A program made the position numbers and the translations under genes. Source: Riptortus pedestris (taxonomy: Eukaryota; Arthropoda; Insecta; Hemiptera; Alydidae). Taken from it: a stretch of DNA of 64,000 bases. The notes under the pieces were generated by a model, which had not been told where the DNA came from, made no database searches, and saw only the letters and a program-made list of their open reading frames with translations. Below are positions 35,090 through 47,010 of this stretch, in pieces (positions within the stretch are counted from its first letter, which is position 1; each line of letters opens with the position of its first letter). The stretch spans positions 95,644,001-95,708,000 of the forward strand of contig CM032233.1 of the NCBI GenBank assembly GCA_019009955.1. The letters run 5' to 3'.

Positions 35090-36119
35090 CTGTCTCAGTC
35101 ACTTAACAACCGCTTCAAGAATTTAAATGAGCTTCCATATTTGTGTGTATGCCGTCCCTAGGCACTACATAGCCTATAATGAAAAGGGATTTTCTAACTT
35201 TGAACATGGAAAGAGGATTACATTAAAATAAAAACATTTTCATCAAATATAAACTTAACCATATATTTAAAAATTTAATCAATAGGCAGTATTAAGAAAA
35301 CGTATTCTAGTATTAAAAAGTCGTTTTACACTATAGAACAAAGGGTTAAATAATGTATTCGTTGTTAGTGAGTGTATTTCAGTCATTGCAAGAGTTTCAT
35401 TGAAGGAAATTACACATATTTTTAAGTTCATTCAAAGAAAATGGCCTTGGTAATGCAGTTGGAGTGAAGTCTAACTCATTTCATTTACCCCTTTGGTATT
35501 ATTAACAATATATATAAAATTTTCAGGTTAAAAAATTATTTCGTTTCATAAAAATCTAACATGTTACTTCTAACTTCAGACTATACTTCAATTAGAGAAT
35601 TGTCGAAAAGACTTCATATTATTTAGAGCTAATACTATGTCGATGAAATATTTACATAACTACAGGAAACCAATACTTATTTCAACCAGTTAACGACAGG
35701 TAAAACCAATGTAGTACAAGTATTGTAAATATAAACTTTACTTTGAGCTTAATACAAGACCTTGTTAAATTATGTAAAAAAAAAAAAGTTTCCCTTTAAC
35801 CCACTAATAAATAGTAGCGGGGCCTTGACAGCTTTAATTAATTGAACCTTAAAAGTTACACTCTGACAATTTCCGTAATTGTCACAAAGGATATATTTAT
35901 AATACGTTCCAAGAACTTATTCTTAAGTAGGAGAGTCACGATTAAAGAAAATGTAGCCCACTCTTTCTTAGAACTCATGGTTTTCTTATTCAACGCTTAT
36001 TAAAAGTACTTGGAAGTTCATAATTCCAAACTCCTGAAGTCTACTGGTGACGAAAAATAAAATGACTGGGTCATTCAGAAGCATAAATATTTTGAAAAAC
36101 TACTAATGTATTGAAAATG
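35090..36119. other. Unassigned AT-rich DNA
   Basis: No gene or known repeat recognised. Confidence 0.4.
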
Positions 36120-36215
36120 TCCTTTGTTTAAATGAAAGTGAAGAACTTCATAACAGGAGGATGTTTTACTGCACAAGATATATACTATCAAAAATATTAA
36201 GTATTAAATAAAACT
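36120..36215 (+). mobile_element. LINE 3'-tail fragment
   Basis: This short block matches the last coding and untranslated bases of the LINE at 43786-45660: AAAGTGAAGAACTTCAT, ATATACTATCAAAAAT and ATTAAATAAAACTGC align with 45557-45650. It is a second, 5'-truncated copy of the same family. Confidence 0.6.
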
Positions 36216-36239
36216 GCAATTTGTGACAAAAAATGGTCA

Positions 36240-36706
36240 TGACCGCCAGTCATGTTTCAGAAAAGGAAAATTTTTTGTAGGTAGCATGACCCCACAATAA
36301 TGCGTATTCGGAGGCATATTTAGAGAAACAAACGGGTGCTCTATTTATACAGCGCAGAAATAGTGAAGAAATAATGCAATTCATTCAGGAATTTACTCGA
36401 GCTGGCAACATCATCATTTTTAATCTATGGGAAGCATATTCGAAGATTAAGTATATAACTGGTGTGCAATTTACACATTACACTGTAAATTATATTGAAA
36501 GTTTTGTAAAACCCAATACCTGGTGCTCTCAAAGGATTGAATCACTGCGGGATTCTGCAAAAAGAAGGAGTAAAATCGAAGCTGGTACAAATCGTGAATT
36601 ATTAGATCCCTACTTCTGCGAATTTATGTGGAGGAAAAGGCATGAAGGCTATGAAATGTTTAAAGTTATATTATATGATAGATCCAACTTTTGGAGCTCA
36701 GAATAA
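36240..36706 (+). pseudogene. Merlin (IS1016/ISXO2-like) transposase, C-terminal part, degenerate
   Basis: The 110-codon frame 36374-36706 aligns from memory with the C-terminal half of Merlin-group DDE transposases: FIQEFTRAGNIIIFNLWEAY (usually ..SDLW..Y), FTHYTVNYIESFV.P.T (usually NHS.NFVDPETGAHTQ), QRIESLRDSAKRR (the Glu of the triad) and DPYFCEFMWRKRHEG (usually DSYLCEFMWR). Upstream, in a second frame, FGGIFRETNG fits the W.FGGI.R block. A frameshift near 36350 separates the parts. The second catalytic Asp has become Asn in FNLW and the DP.T motif has lost residues, so it cannot be active. An AATAAAG string follows the stop at 36726. The N-terminus and terminal inverted repeats were not found. 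Confidence 0.75.
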
Positions 36707-37842
36707 TTTCTGAATAATATATATTAATAAAGTTCGTTTCTTAATTTTGTTAATAACATCACTTACTTAAAATAAAATAATCTCTTAAGATCTGATATCA
36801 CTAAAAGTAACTGGGGGGTACAAAACAAAAAGACCCAATTTCTTTGCATATTGTTAAATAGAATAATCATACAATACAATCTTCATGAAATTTTTGAAAT
36901 TCAATTACTATATTTTATAAAATCTATCATTTTAATAATTATATATAATTATTTTAATATATAATATAAGTTAATTCCACTCCTAATATTAACTATTCAT
37001 TATAAGACATTACATATATTTTAATACGTGAACAATGTTACCAATCAATCATACAGAAGCTGAAATAGCAATAATCGAAATATAAATTAAGTTGGGTCAA
37101 CTTCAGCTGTCATTTATATGATTGAGCCTTTTTGTCTAACCACAATTTGATGAAGTTTACCTTCAAGGTTTCCAAATTCAGTTTCGGAATCATAAATTAA
37201 TAACACAAAATAGAATCCGTGTATTATAATCATCGAATTGGTGGCTGATATGTTTTTCCATGTTGCCGATCTTAGTCCCAATGACAATTGCAGCCATTAT
37301 ATCACCAACAAGTAGCAATATTACTCATCCCTCGTTGTCAAATCTCATCTATTATTCATTATGCCTTGTCTAATAACACTGACCAACAAGGATTTTGTCT
37401 CAGAGAGCTTGTTTGATGTTGTTAGAGGTATTTATCGTGCTGATTCCGATCCTGTGCTTAGATTTTCTCTATCGCGCCAAGTTTCCTTAGGACAGCTAAA
37501 TGTATGTTTTTACTATAACGAAAGTAGTAATTTATTTCATTTGTATATTGTGATAGCATGAGCAGGTGAAAATAAAACTTTCCTGCCAAAAAATGTACGT
37601 TGTCATGCCTTAATATACTATTAAAACATATTTAAACTTGCACTATTCTATCGTATTGTTCAATGCAATGCTGTAAAAGCTACCACTTCACACCACAAGA
37701 GTTTGTAATAAAACCTGTGATGGATTGAAGGAGTTCAATTTCACTCCTCTAATGTGTTTTACAATGGCGTATATTCTTTTTCCACGAGTGGAACAATTTT
37801 TAACCTGGCTCAGCTTTAGCTATATCCTGTGCGTCCCTCAAC
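36707..37842. other. Unassigned AT-rich DNA
   Basis: Bases 36707-36840 match 55737-55865 and are the 3' flank of the Merlin relic. The remainder has no recognisable gene; a 66-codon frame at 37361-37561 shows no motif. Confidence 0.4.
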
Positions 37843-38118
37843 AGACTCCAGACTTACCAAAACACCGTAGCACGTAAAATAGTCCCACATAACACACTCA
37901 GATACCAAACTAACACAAACATACACGAAGCCTTGTCGCTCGAACCCTTCCGCAACACCATTGCCAAACGACGCATCAAATTCTTTGACTCTTTACACCA
38001 AATGGACAACCCATTTTTCTACAAACTACATACTCCACAGCAACCGGTGAATTGGCAAAGAGCTCACATAGATGAGCCCTTTGTCGATGTCATCGAACTT
38101 GCAAACGTCGGTGGTTAG
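37843..38118 (+). pseudogene. Jockey-type LINE C-terminal fragment
   Basis: The frame reads RLQTYQNTVARKIVPHNTL, then NIHEALSLEPFRNTIAKRR, FFDSLHQMDNPFF and on to a stop at 38118. The order (R.QT.QN...RKI, a NIHEALS block, RR..FFD.L....NP) is that of the Jockey-group tail downstream of reverse transcriptase, similar in position to NDLNIPF...HPNPLVESL in the 24-kb remnant. The reverse transcriptase is missing. The following 200 bases (with AATAGGTTAGGTTAG) may be its 3' untranslated region. Confidence 0.75.
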
Positions 38119-39296
38119 CCTTAATAGAGATCGATTTCCCAAAAATTAACAACCAGCAATATATTTACCGCCGCTTGCAGTAGCGCCTTAGGTATTAGAA
38201 TAGTATTAGTTGAGTCTAGTTATGCTTAGTTTAGAATAGGTTAGGTTAGTTAATAGTGGCGCGCATCACTCCCTCCCCCTTCTTCCCTAAAATCTTAGAT
38301 GTAAATACAACTCAAAACCTTCTTAGGGTCTGGCTCTCCTGTAATTGGAATTTTTAATATTTATCTTCTTACCTCCTCTCCTACTATCCTATATCCTTCT
38401 TTCGTTTTTCTCCTATCCACTTTTTACAATTCCCACCAGTACTGCCAGATGCCAGGTCCAAGCACAACCCAATCGCTCTAACACGCCAAACCCTTCACAA
38501 CCACCCCTTAAAATAAATCGCTTCGCTCAGTACAATGGAGCTATCAGCTCAAACCCACACAGGGCTTTACAAGGACCTGCCTCTTTTTACAAGTTTCTTT
38601 TGTTTGAGGTAATCTGGACTCAGATAAAAAAAACAAAAAAAAAACCATACTGTCCTTCTTCGATAAGGTCTTCAAGGAGACAAAGACAGATAGTAATAGC
38701 AATTTGACTAGAGTTCATTGAGTGGCTTGTTTAAGCTGTTCTAGTGAGGAGGCTGAGTAGATAGGTATGAATGGGCGGGCGGTGGTTGGGGTTGGAGAAG
38801 ACAGGGGTGGATGGAGCCGATCGCCTTTCGAAGGGAGATCAACAAGTGCTTGGGATCCCTCTTGTAGGGGCATAGTTAGCATAACCACTGTCCCGCTCAC
38901 ACTTACCACTTACCCCCCCCCCCCACCCCTAAAGCTCCAACATCTTACAATCTCACTCTCCGACTTTTCATTACGTTATAAAATTTCCATTATGCGATTA
39001 TACTTTGTTGATACATTTATAAAGCTTAAATTCACATGCAGTTTCGTTGTAGTAATGAAACTCGAATGACTTCAGATGGCCACTTCATCTAATCCTCAAA
39101 TCCAATTTCCCCCTAAGTTGGGAGCGATAGGCAATCCACGTAATTTACGTTAGGACATAAAAATACCTATTGTGATAATGAGGCTTATAATTACCAACAT
39201 TTTGGGAGCACCCCCTGGGCAGATTCTCTTCATAAATTGGCCTGAATTGTCTAAATTCCAAAATTGGGAGGGTTGTACCAGATGTTAGTAAGGCAG
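38119..39296. other. Unassigned DNA, probable LINE 3' flank then unique sequence
   Basis: A 120-codon frame at 38345-38707 begins with a hydrophobic run and then becomes Pro/Asn/Ser/Gln-rich; no family recognised. GC-rich patch at 38760-38930 with a CCCCCCCCCCCACCCC run. Confidence 0.35.
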
Positions 39297-39746
39297 AAGT
39301 CCGTCACACAGGGGTTGCGTTAACTAAGCAGATTTCCCACGTGTGTCACGTATTTGCATTTATCTCTATACGCAAAAGTTCAATGAGAGCAATATTTGGT
39401 AACAGCTTATTGTTAATATGACATGAGTATGAGCGGGGGTTTACTGAAGGTCAGAAACTAAAAAATGCAACTTTTCCTTTTTTGGCACACTACATTTGCA
39501 ATAAGTTTGGTTGTATACAATTTTTTTATTCGAATCAGTATGGCGGAGATATTACGAATTTTCCAAATTCCCTGCTCTAACCCCTTCCCTCGTCTTGGTT
39601 CAATTTCAGCCATTAACGAACTTGGTGTTTATCATTAAATAAAACGTTTAAATATCGAGTTAAATATGGTAACGATAAAATAAAAATTGTGACCGATAAA
39701 GTGTTAACAGACGTACGAGTATATATAGTTTTGAACGGACCTCAAA
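39297..39746 (-). mobile_element. HINE-like element, short subfamily
   Basis: 3' tip AAGTCCGTCACACAGGGGTT, TAAGCAGATTTCCCACGTG and TCACGTATTTGCATTTATCTC; then the body with deletions, and the AACGATAAAATAAAAATTGTG segment. A remnant of the 5' block (TTTTGAACGGACCTCA) is cut off abruptly at 39746. Confidence 0.75.
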
Positions 39747-39833
39747 GGAAATTTTCTAATTAAAAAAACAGTGAACAGAGGAAGCCTATAATTAAAAATT
39801 AAAACAGGTGATTACCAGCTAACCATACTAAAT

Positions 39834-40953
39834 TCATCCGTAGGGCCTGCGTAACTAAGCAGATTTCCCAAGTTCTGGTATAACACATTAGTGACCTCAT
39901 CTCTCCGCGTCTTCTTTATTTCTTGGGTTACTGAAGCGTAAAAACATGAATGTACGAATGATTCACTTAATACTTGAAATTAAAAATGCATTAAAGAACA
40001 ATTGTAGGCCATCAATAGTTTAAAATGATTGGTTCTATAATATCTTACGATCGAACTCATTTTAACGGAGATATTTTAACCTTTCGAGTTCCTCCCACCT
40101 TTAAACCCTCTAATCCATGTCCGATTTCATCTAATAACACATATGATCTTAGGTGTTGACTGAAACGGTTAAATATCGTGTATGATATAGATCTAATTGA
40201 CATTTTCAAGACAAGAACATAAAATCTTAATTGATGATATCATCACACATTGAATCTGCTATTCTGCTAAACAATATTTGGTATTTAAGCTTAAAGTGGT
40301 TAGTGATGAAACAGCTTATTGATAATGTGACATGAGTAGGAGTGGAGGTCTGCCTAAGTCTGAAAACTAGACAACCCAAGTATCTCGTTGAATGATAATG
40401 GAAATATTTATATAACACCATTTATAGGTAATTACGTTTTCAATAATATTTGTTATATACAATTTTTCGATCCGGGTTATAGTAACTGAGATATATCTAA
40501 TTTTTCAATTCCCTGCCCTCTAAACCCCCTCCCAGCCAGATTTTAGCCATTGTCGAATTTGATCTTTTGTTATACATGAAACACCTATATATCGTCTGGT
40601 AACGATAAGACAAAAATTGCGTGGGAGGGAATTTCGAAAACTCGTATTATCTTTGTTATTATAAGACGGATGGAAAATTTGCATAGAATTTTCTGTAAAT
40701 GTTATTCTGTACGTTTATTCACTGTCTTGATTATTTACCGAGATATTTGAATATTTTTAGTTTTCGATTTTTAGTAATTGCCCACTCCTATTCATGTCAT
40801 ATTAACAATAAGGTGTTATATCATGAAGCACATTTTATGAAGCCTAAATACCAAATATTGTTCTCATTGAACTTTTACGTTTGAGGTAAATGGAAATACT
40901 TGAAGTGCTTGGGAATTCTGCTTAGTTAACGCAGGCCCTGTGTGATGGACTTT
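39834..40953. mobile_element. Composite HINE-like element with 3' ends on both sides
   Basis: The left part (39834-40622, minus) has the 3' tip CCGTAGGGCCTGCGTAACTA, two modules and ends at AAGACAAAAATTGCG, the same place on the minus half as at 20279. The right part (40623-40953, plus) starts at GTGGGAGGGAATTTCG and runs through one module to GGAATTCTGCTTAGTTAACG and its stem-loop end. Both outer boundaries are 3' termini. Confidence 0.75.
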
Positions 40954-41855
40954 CTTGTTAATTTGAATTGCTTCTAGAACTAATCTTTTGAATAAGTGTT
41001 CTTCTCTTTGTTAACATTTTGTTTCGTAAAATAGTTTTTCTTGAAATCATTATTATTTAGTATTATTAATGTAGTTCTTCATCTAAATATAAGTGTTTTG
41101 TATTATTATATTAATATTAGATATTTTATATGCATTATTAATACTTTTGCGGTATTCACTGTGGGACTTAGTGAAATACAAATGAGTTAAGTTTGAAGAT
41201 GTTAGAATGATTACTAAGGATGTTGTTTAATCCTAGAAAGACAGAAGATGTAAGACTAGGAAATAATAAGATGTGGAGGATTGGAAGAGAGGAAGTGGGT
41301 GGGGCGGAGAGAGGACACAGCCCGGACACGAGGGACAGTTAGATCAGGTTAATAATGTGGCAGCGAGGCTATTTATCTGCTCCAGAGGCCGGTTCAATTA
41401 AGCTCCGTGTCGCCCTAAGACGCCGGCCAAAACTAAATTCAAAGCCTAGGACCATCCTTCAGGAGAAACCGGCCATAAATAAACAAGCCTTTAGGGGGCC
41501 CCTTTGTACTTGCCCTCCCCCTGGGCAAAAATACTTAAGGGCGGCAAGCCCTTAGACCTTAATTAAGAGGTTGCTTAGTCCGACAGTTCAATTAGTCCTT
41601 AGCGGTGCCCGCACATTTGTTTCGGGCCACCTTAGCTCTTCCTTCGGCTAGTTGGTCCTCAATCTCTGGAAGGAGTGGGCCCTACCTCTAGCCTCCTGGC
41701 GACTGCATTACCTCTTCCTCTGCCTTATTCCTCTAAGGGTGAGCTTCTTACTACCATCGACCTCTATTGCCCTTTCCCTTCCTCCGCCCTTCTCCCAGTC
41801 CCTTCACCAGCACAGATTACATTTCTTGTTCTCTACACTATCCGCCTAGACATTT
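40954..41855. other. Unique DNA with GC-richer island at 41270-41850
   Basis: The island contains no repeat homology. 41340-41640 is especially distinctive (GAGGCCGGTTCAATTAAGC, CCTAAGACGCCGGCC, CTTAATTAAGAGG) with alternating GC-rich and AATTAA-type strings, a look common in regulatory or conserved non-coding DNA. Several 60-66-codon frames on the plus strand are compositional. I assign no function. Confidence 0.4.
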
Positions 41856-42460
41856 AAACGTCCTACGCGCAGGGACTGCGTAAACTAAGCAGATTTCCCA
41901 CTTGTTGGTAAGATACGCTAGTGATCTTATCTCAATGCCTATTCAGACTGAAATAAACAAAATTCGAATTACTTGCTGAATAGTCGAACTACGAAAAAAT
42001 GCATACAAGAACAATAGCAGAGCATCAATATTTTAACAACATTGGTTCTATAACCTTTACGATCCGAGTTTAATAACGGAGATATTTTGAATTTTCAAAT
42101 CCCCCCTCAACAACCTCCCCATATTCCTGGTCTGATTTCAGGTAATAAAAATATGATCATTAGTGTGTAATGAAACAATTAATTATCAAGTATGGTATAG
42201 AAGAAATAAATATTTTCGATTCACGACCTCAAAATCTTAATTAAAACGTCATTGCACTACATATTTGCATGTATCTCATACAGTAAAAATGCAGAATTTA
42301 AAATATCTCCGTTACTAAGAGTCGGATCGAAAATACGTTCATAGCCAATCTCAAGCAAATCTACATTTTGTTCTATATACTTTTCCCTATCTTGAATATT
42401 AACATAGTTTTAGCACTTTTTTTAACTACGACCTTCAATAAACCTTTTTTTCGTAGCATG
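41856..42460. mobile_element. HINE-like copies joined head to head
   Basis: Minus half 41856-42285: AAACGTCCTACGCGCAGGGA, stem-loop, TAAGCAGATTTCCCAC and third-subfamily segment. Plus half 42287-42460: AATATCTCCGTTACTAAGAG and CGGATCGAAAATACG, fading after CTTCAATAAACC, so its 3' end is lost. Confidence 0.65.
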
Positions 42461-42995
42461 AATGGGTCATTCCATGTGAGGTCGACACACTTTGAATTAA
42501 GATTTTATCTGACCATTTTAGAATTTCCGAAACATTTGTACACTGGTATTAGGTATTGAGAAGAAGAAGTGTATCAAATTTCACTTTTTAAAATTAATTA
42601 ATTAAAAGAAACAATTGTCATTTTTTCTTAGTATGTTGATAAAGTACTTATTACATCATGTATAATACTACATAAAGGCAACGGATTTTATAAAACGACC
42701 CAGATTTAGAATAAATGTTACCATTGAGCCCATGGATGCCCAATGGAAGAATTATTCTTAAAACTACTTAACAAAAACATAAGCCTGCATTAGTAAAACC
42801 TCAAGAACGATAAAAATAATATACATTTATAACTTAAATTTAAAATAACTTAAAAATTTGTAGATACCTTAAATCGAAAAATACAAAAATCTTAACTGTA
42901 TATGATTACAAAAGAATAAAATTGCTCCAAAATAGACTATAGATATTGTTATATAAACCATGATATTCGTAAGTAAATAAAAAAGGAAATATATA

Positions 42996-43000
<5 letters not shown>
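42461..43000. other. Unassigned AT-rich DNA
   Basis: No gene or repeat family could be assigned. Confidence 0.4.
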
Positions 43001-43030
<30 letters not shown>

Positions 43031-43150
43031 TTGAACGGACCTTTCGTCATCTCCTGAGTAGGATCGATGGACATTTGAAGAAATTTTTCAAAACTCGCGT
43101 CATGAGTACGACCTCAATAGCTGATTTCCCTTGAGAGAAATCTGCTAAAA
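43001..43150 (-). mobile_element. HINE-like microsatellite and 5' end
   Basis: TA tract (43001-43026), TTTTGAACGGACC, GTAGGATCGATGGACATTTG, CATGAGTACGACCTCAATAG, then a terminal hairpin with CTGCTAAAA. Body and 3' half absent. Confidence 0.85.
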
Positions 43151-43785
43151 TCTTATTATTTTTTTAAGGGCTTTCTTATTGTCTTATAATACATCCTGAA
43201 TTTTCCTTGCGATTTCGAAGGATGACTAGTCGCTCTGTTAGATATTATTATATTTCTGGAGATGGGCTTGGTTAAAAAATATATATTAAAAACTTTGCTA
43301 ATTATAAGCTAATATTTATGAATGTGAAAGACTTAGGCTCTAGTAGTGGCTGTTAAGGTGACGAAGAGTTTGGCAGATGAATGGCTAAAACGAATCCTTT
43401 GACTGGGAAAATAAAACGCAATTTTTAATTTCAGTGGTATAATTTGTAGTATCTGTTGAGTAGGTCCTAACGTAGAGCAATTATTCATTTCTGAAAAAGG
43501 TAGAATTAATGGGCCGCTGGGCAATATTTGAGTGGAGTAGGAGGGGGACACCTTATGAGTGATGAAGCGGAACGGTCGATAGATGGTAATTGACAGATTC
43601 CATCAGCAATGCCTTAAATCATAAAAAGAAGAGGAAAAAAAAACGATGAGAAAAAAAAGGAGAGTAAATAATGTGTCCTTTCATAAGTATAAAGGGTGGT
43701 AAATGGGAAGCAACACGGTGGCCCTTCCAATGGGGGATACTGTCATCGGGGAGAAGAAATGGCCAAGCCCAGCTCGGTCCATCTA
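43151..43785. other. Unassigned DNA
   Basis: Nothing recognisable; open frames of 60-86 codons on both strands overlap. Confidence 0.4.
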
Positions 43786-45660
43786 TCATGGCTTTATTGA
43801 TCATCTCGATGAAGGCTGCTTTCGATAAAACCTTCGCCACATTGTCCTTCTGATAATGTACTCCGCTCAGACATGACAACTATAGAACAACATGTTCATC
43901 ATTTTATTACGTTTTCAATGAATATAAGGAGTTGAGCAAAGAAGCTGCCCAAGAGGGGAGGAAGAACATTTAAGATGAAGCTCTTGAAAATATTCGAGTT
44001 CCAGTAAAATAATAAAAGGTAGAGATTCAGAAAAACAAGATGCCTCTGTTACTATTAAATCATTATCTGATTGGTTAATGGATAATAAGGTAGCAACGAA
44101 CGTGTCAAAACAAGATTTCGGTAAGCATGGCTCACATTCTTCTGGAGTGACCTCAATTGATAATCGGGACATTTTACCAATCCCCATGATTAAGGTTTTG
44201 GGATTGACAGTAGGCAACTGCCTTGACAGGTTGAATCATATTAGAGAATTAAGTAAGGAACTAAAATCACTTTGCTTCTTATTAAAATGCGGTAAAAAAT
44301 GTATTCCACTAGAAACTCTATTATTAATATACTATGGATATTTCCATAGTTGGTTAACTTATGGCACTATCAAATTGAGGCAACTCAAAAAATCATATTT
44401 TAATATTTCAATTTCAAAAGACGTCAAAAATCTCCCCGCATCTTCTTTATTTCTTGGGTTACTGAAGTGTGAAAACATGAATGTACGAATGATTTGCTTA
44501 ATACTTGAAATTAAAAATGCATTAAAGAACAATTGTAGGCCATCAAGAGTTTAACATAATTGGTTTTATAATATTTTACGATCGGACTCATTATAACGGA
44601 GATATTTTAACCTTTCGAGTTCCTCCCACCTTTAAACCCACTATTCCATGTCCGATTTCAGCTAATAACACATATGATCTTAGGTGTTAACTTAAACGGT
44701 TAATTAACTAGTATGATATAGATCACATTAACATTTTCTAGACAAGAACGCAAAATCTTAATTGATGAACTCATCACACATTGAATCTGCTATGCTGCTA
44801 AACAATATTTGGTATTTAAGCTTAAAGTGGTTCATGATGAAACAGCTTATTGATAATGTGACATGAGTAGGAGTGGAGGAATGATAATGAAAATATTTAT
44901 ATAACACCATTTATAGGTAATTACGTTTTCAATAAGATTGGTTATATACAATTTTTCCATAGTCGGTTAACTTATGGCATTATGCATTGAGGCAACACAA
45001 AAAATCATATTTTAATATTTCAATTGCAAAAGAGAGCAAAAAGGTTTATATACAACAAAAAGTCGAGAAACTCCTGCCGTCTACTTTTTAAGGAGTCTAA
45101 AATAATGACTTTTCCTTGAATATATATGTACCAAACAATATTGTTTGTGAAACAAAACGTGAACTTGTTTTACAAAAATAGTATAACACACTATCATAAA
45201 ACAATACACAAGAATACGATTCAAACCCCCAACTACAAACATAAATATTTTTATCTCTGCCTTCTCTTCAACATTGTTATAGATAGATAACAAGAGATAT
45301 TATTATTAGTTTTCGCACTGAGATACTCCTGTTCCATAGACATATAAGGAAGAACAAAACTATATGCCTAAAAATATTGGACAGATCTAGTGTAAATAAT
45401 AGTTTGTAGCTGGAACATTTCAGTAAATTGTAACGTAGTTCGTACATCCTAACCACAAACATGAAAATTTCGAGAAAACCGTAACATTTTCAGGAGTAAA
45501 ACTCTTCAACAATCTGCCCGAAAGTATTAAACATATTAAAAAATATTTTTTGTTTAAAAATAAAGTAAACAACTTCATGTATGATTTATGCTTTATACAC
45601 AAGATGAATACTATCAAAAATGTTCAATTATTAAATAAAACTACAAAGCATTTTCAATAA
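43786..45660 (+). pseudogene. LINE ORF2 remnant interrupted by a HINE-like fragment
   Basis: In order along the plus strand: a possible motif A relic (ATGGCTTTATTGATC.. giving MALLI..MKAAFDK, compare ALFVDLSKAFD); a stretch reading ASVTIKSLSDWLMDNKVATN; KVLGLTVGNCLDRLNHI with the following thumb KELKSLCFLLKCGKK and LLLIYYGYFHSWLTYGT (frame 44044-44430); the HINE-like insert; and after it RLIYNKKSRETPAVYF. Later, across frameshifts, LFNNLPESIKHIKKYF-like tail strings run to about 45650, ending near AATAAAAC. The order matches LINEs whose C-terminus ends in a LYN.LPE.IK motif. Motifs B and C are not legible, frames are broken in several places and the element is inactive. Confidence 0.7.
44429..44955 (-). 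mobile_element. HINE-like fragment inserted in LINE, flanked by 85-bp direct repeats
   Basis: The fragment lacks both family termini but is very similar to 39900-40470, from CATCTTCTTTATTTC through CTTTCGAGTTCCTCCCACC to TATATACAATTTTTC, with one deletion near 44880. On either side lies the same LINE segment: 44341-44428 and 44955-45042 share TTATGGCA, AAAAATCATATTTTAATAT and neighbouring bases. Confidence 0.75.
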
Positions 45661-47010
45661 ATATCGGTCTAAAATAATTTGCGATCAGGTACATTGTCTC
45701 TTTAAGGTGTGTCAAGTTTCTCATCCTTTAATAAATTTGCATGTCAATAAATAAAAAGATATATATCATTTATTTAGATTGGCATTAAGATTGTTAATGC
45801 ATCTAATTTATTATATATAATTATTTACATACATGAATTTTGTACTATGTATTCTTAGAGTTTAAACTAATTTTATAAAAACATGTATTATATAAGTATA
45901 AATGTTATTCAATAATTTGAAAAGAATTTAATTGGCAAAATATTAGAAAATTGTTTATAGAAAAGAAAACTATTTGACGTATCCTATTATGTTATGACAA
46001 TATTTAATGAAATTAAACACATTTCATTTCAATCAAACAAATTTCATATTCAGATCATTATTTCTCGAAAGCACAAATATCAGTTTTCTAGTAAATATAC
46101 AAATCAAATGATAATAGCTCATGAATAAGTTAGAATATTATTAAACCGTCTTTGAATATTATAATTGCACAAAGAATACAGTGCCTGTGATATCATTCCC
46201 GTAAGAGTAGTGCAGAAACTAGAACAGTGTGACAGATAAGTTCGAGGTTATTTCTGACAATTAACGACTGGACAGTTAAAGCAAGACAAAGATTGAGATG
46301 TTTCTTGAATAAATGTTGTCAAACTTCCCACGGTGTTTTGTAATCATCATGGTTTTATTGATCATCCTGATGAAGGCTTGTTTTGATAAATTCTTCGTCA
46401 CATTGTGCTATTGATAATGTACTCCGCTCAGATATGAGGACTATAGAACAACCCCTGGAAGAAGGAAAGACAACAGTTTTCTTAAATTCTCATATTTTTT
46501 TTTCCATAGTTAATTGTCATCGTCGGGATCCCAAACCAGTTATTAACAAATCAGTTTGGGGTTTTTTTACTTTACTACCCTTCATGCTTATCCTAATATT
46601 ACTTTTTCATTGAATATATGATATTGAGCAAATAAACCGCATATGCAGGTTGAATAAAATAGTTCTGTATACATTAAAGCGAACTTCAGGTGGAGACAAT
46701 GTGCCTTGAAAATATTCAGATAGTTATTTACCGGATAGCACAAATATCAGATTTGCTAGCAAATATCCAAATCAGGTTATCATACATAATATAAGTCATG
46801 AATAAATTAAAATATTATTTAATCATTCTAGCATACAGGATACAATACCTGTTATGTCATTCCCAGAAAGGTTTGTTCAGAAACTCTAAAACAATGATAG
46901 AAAGAAGTTTGGGCTTATTATTGGCAATCAATTAAACAGCATTTTCAAAGAAAGGCACAGACTGAAATGTTAAGTGACTAGTTGTTCTCTTCTGCTTCCA
47001 CGATATATGT
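45661..47010. repeat. Diverged duplications (666-bp period) with a second LINE-like block
   Basis: 46051-46300 and 46717-46985 are diverged direct repeats (AGCACAAATATCAG, GTCATTCCC-type strings and a CAGAAACT string in each). Between them, 46345-46452 is about 85% like 43786-43893 by eye (ATTGATCATC.TGATGAAGGC, TAATGTACTCCGCTCAGA). That would make it another copy of the presumed motif A region of the LINE. No reading frame is preserved. Confidence 0.55.
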
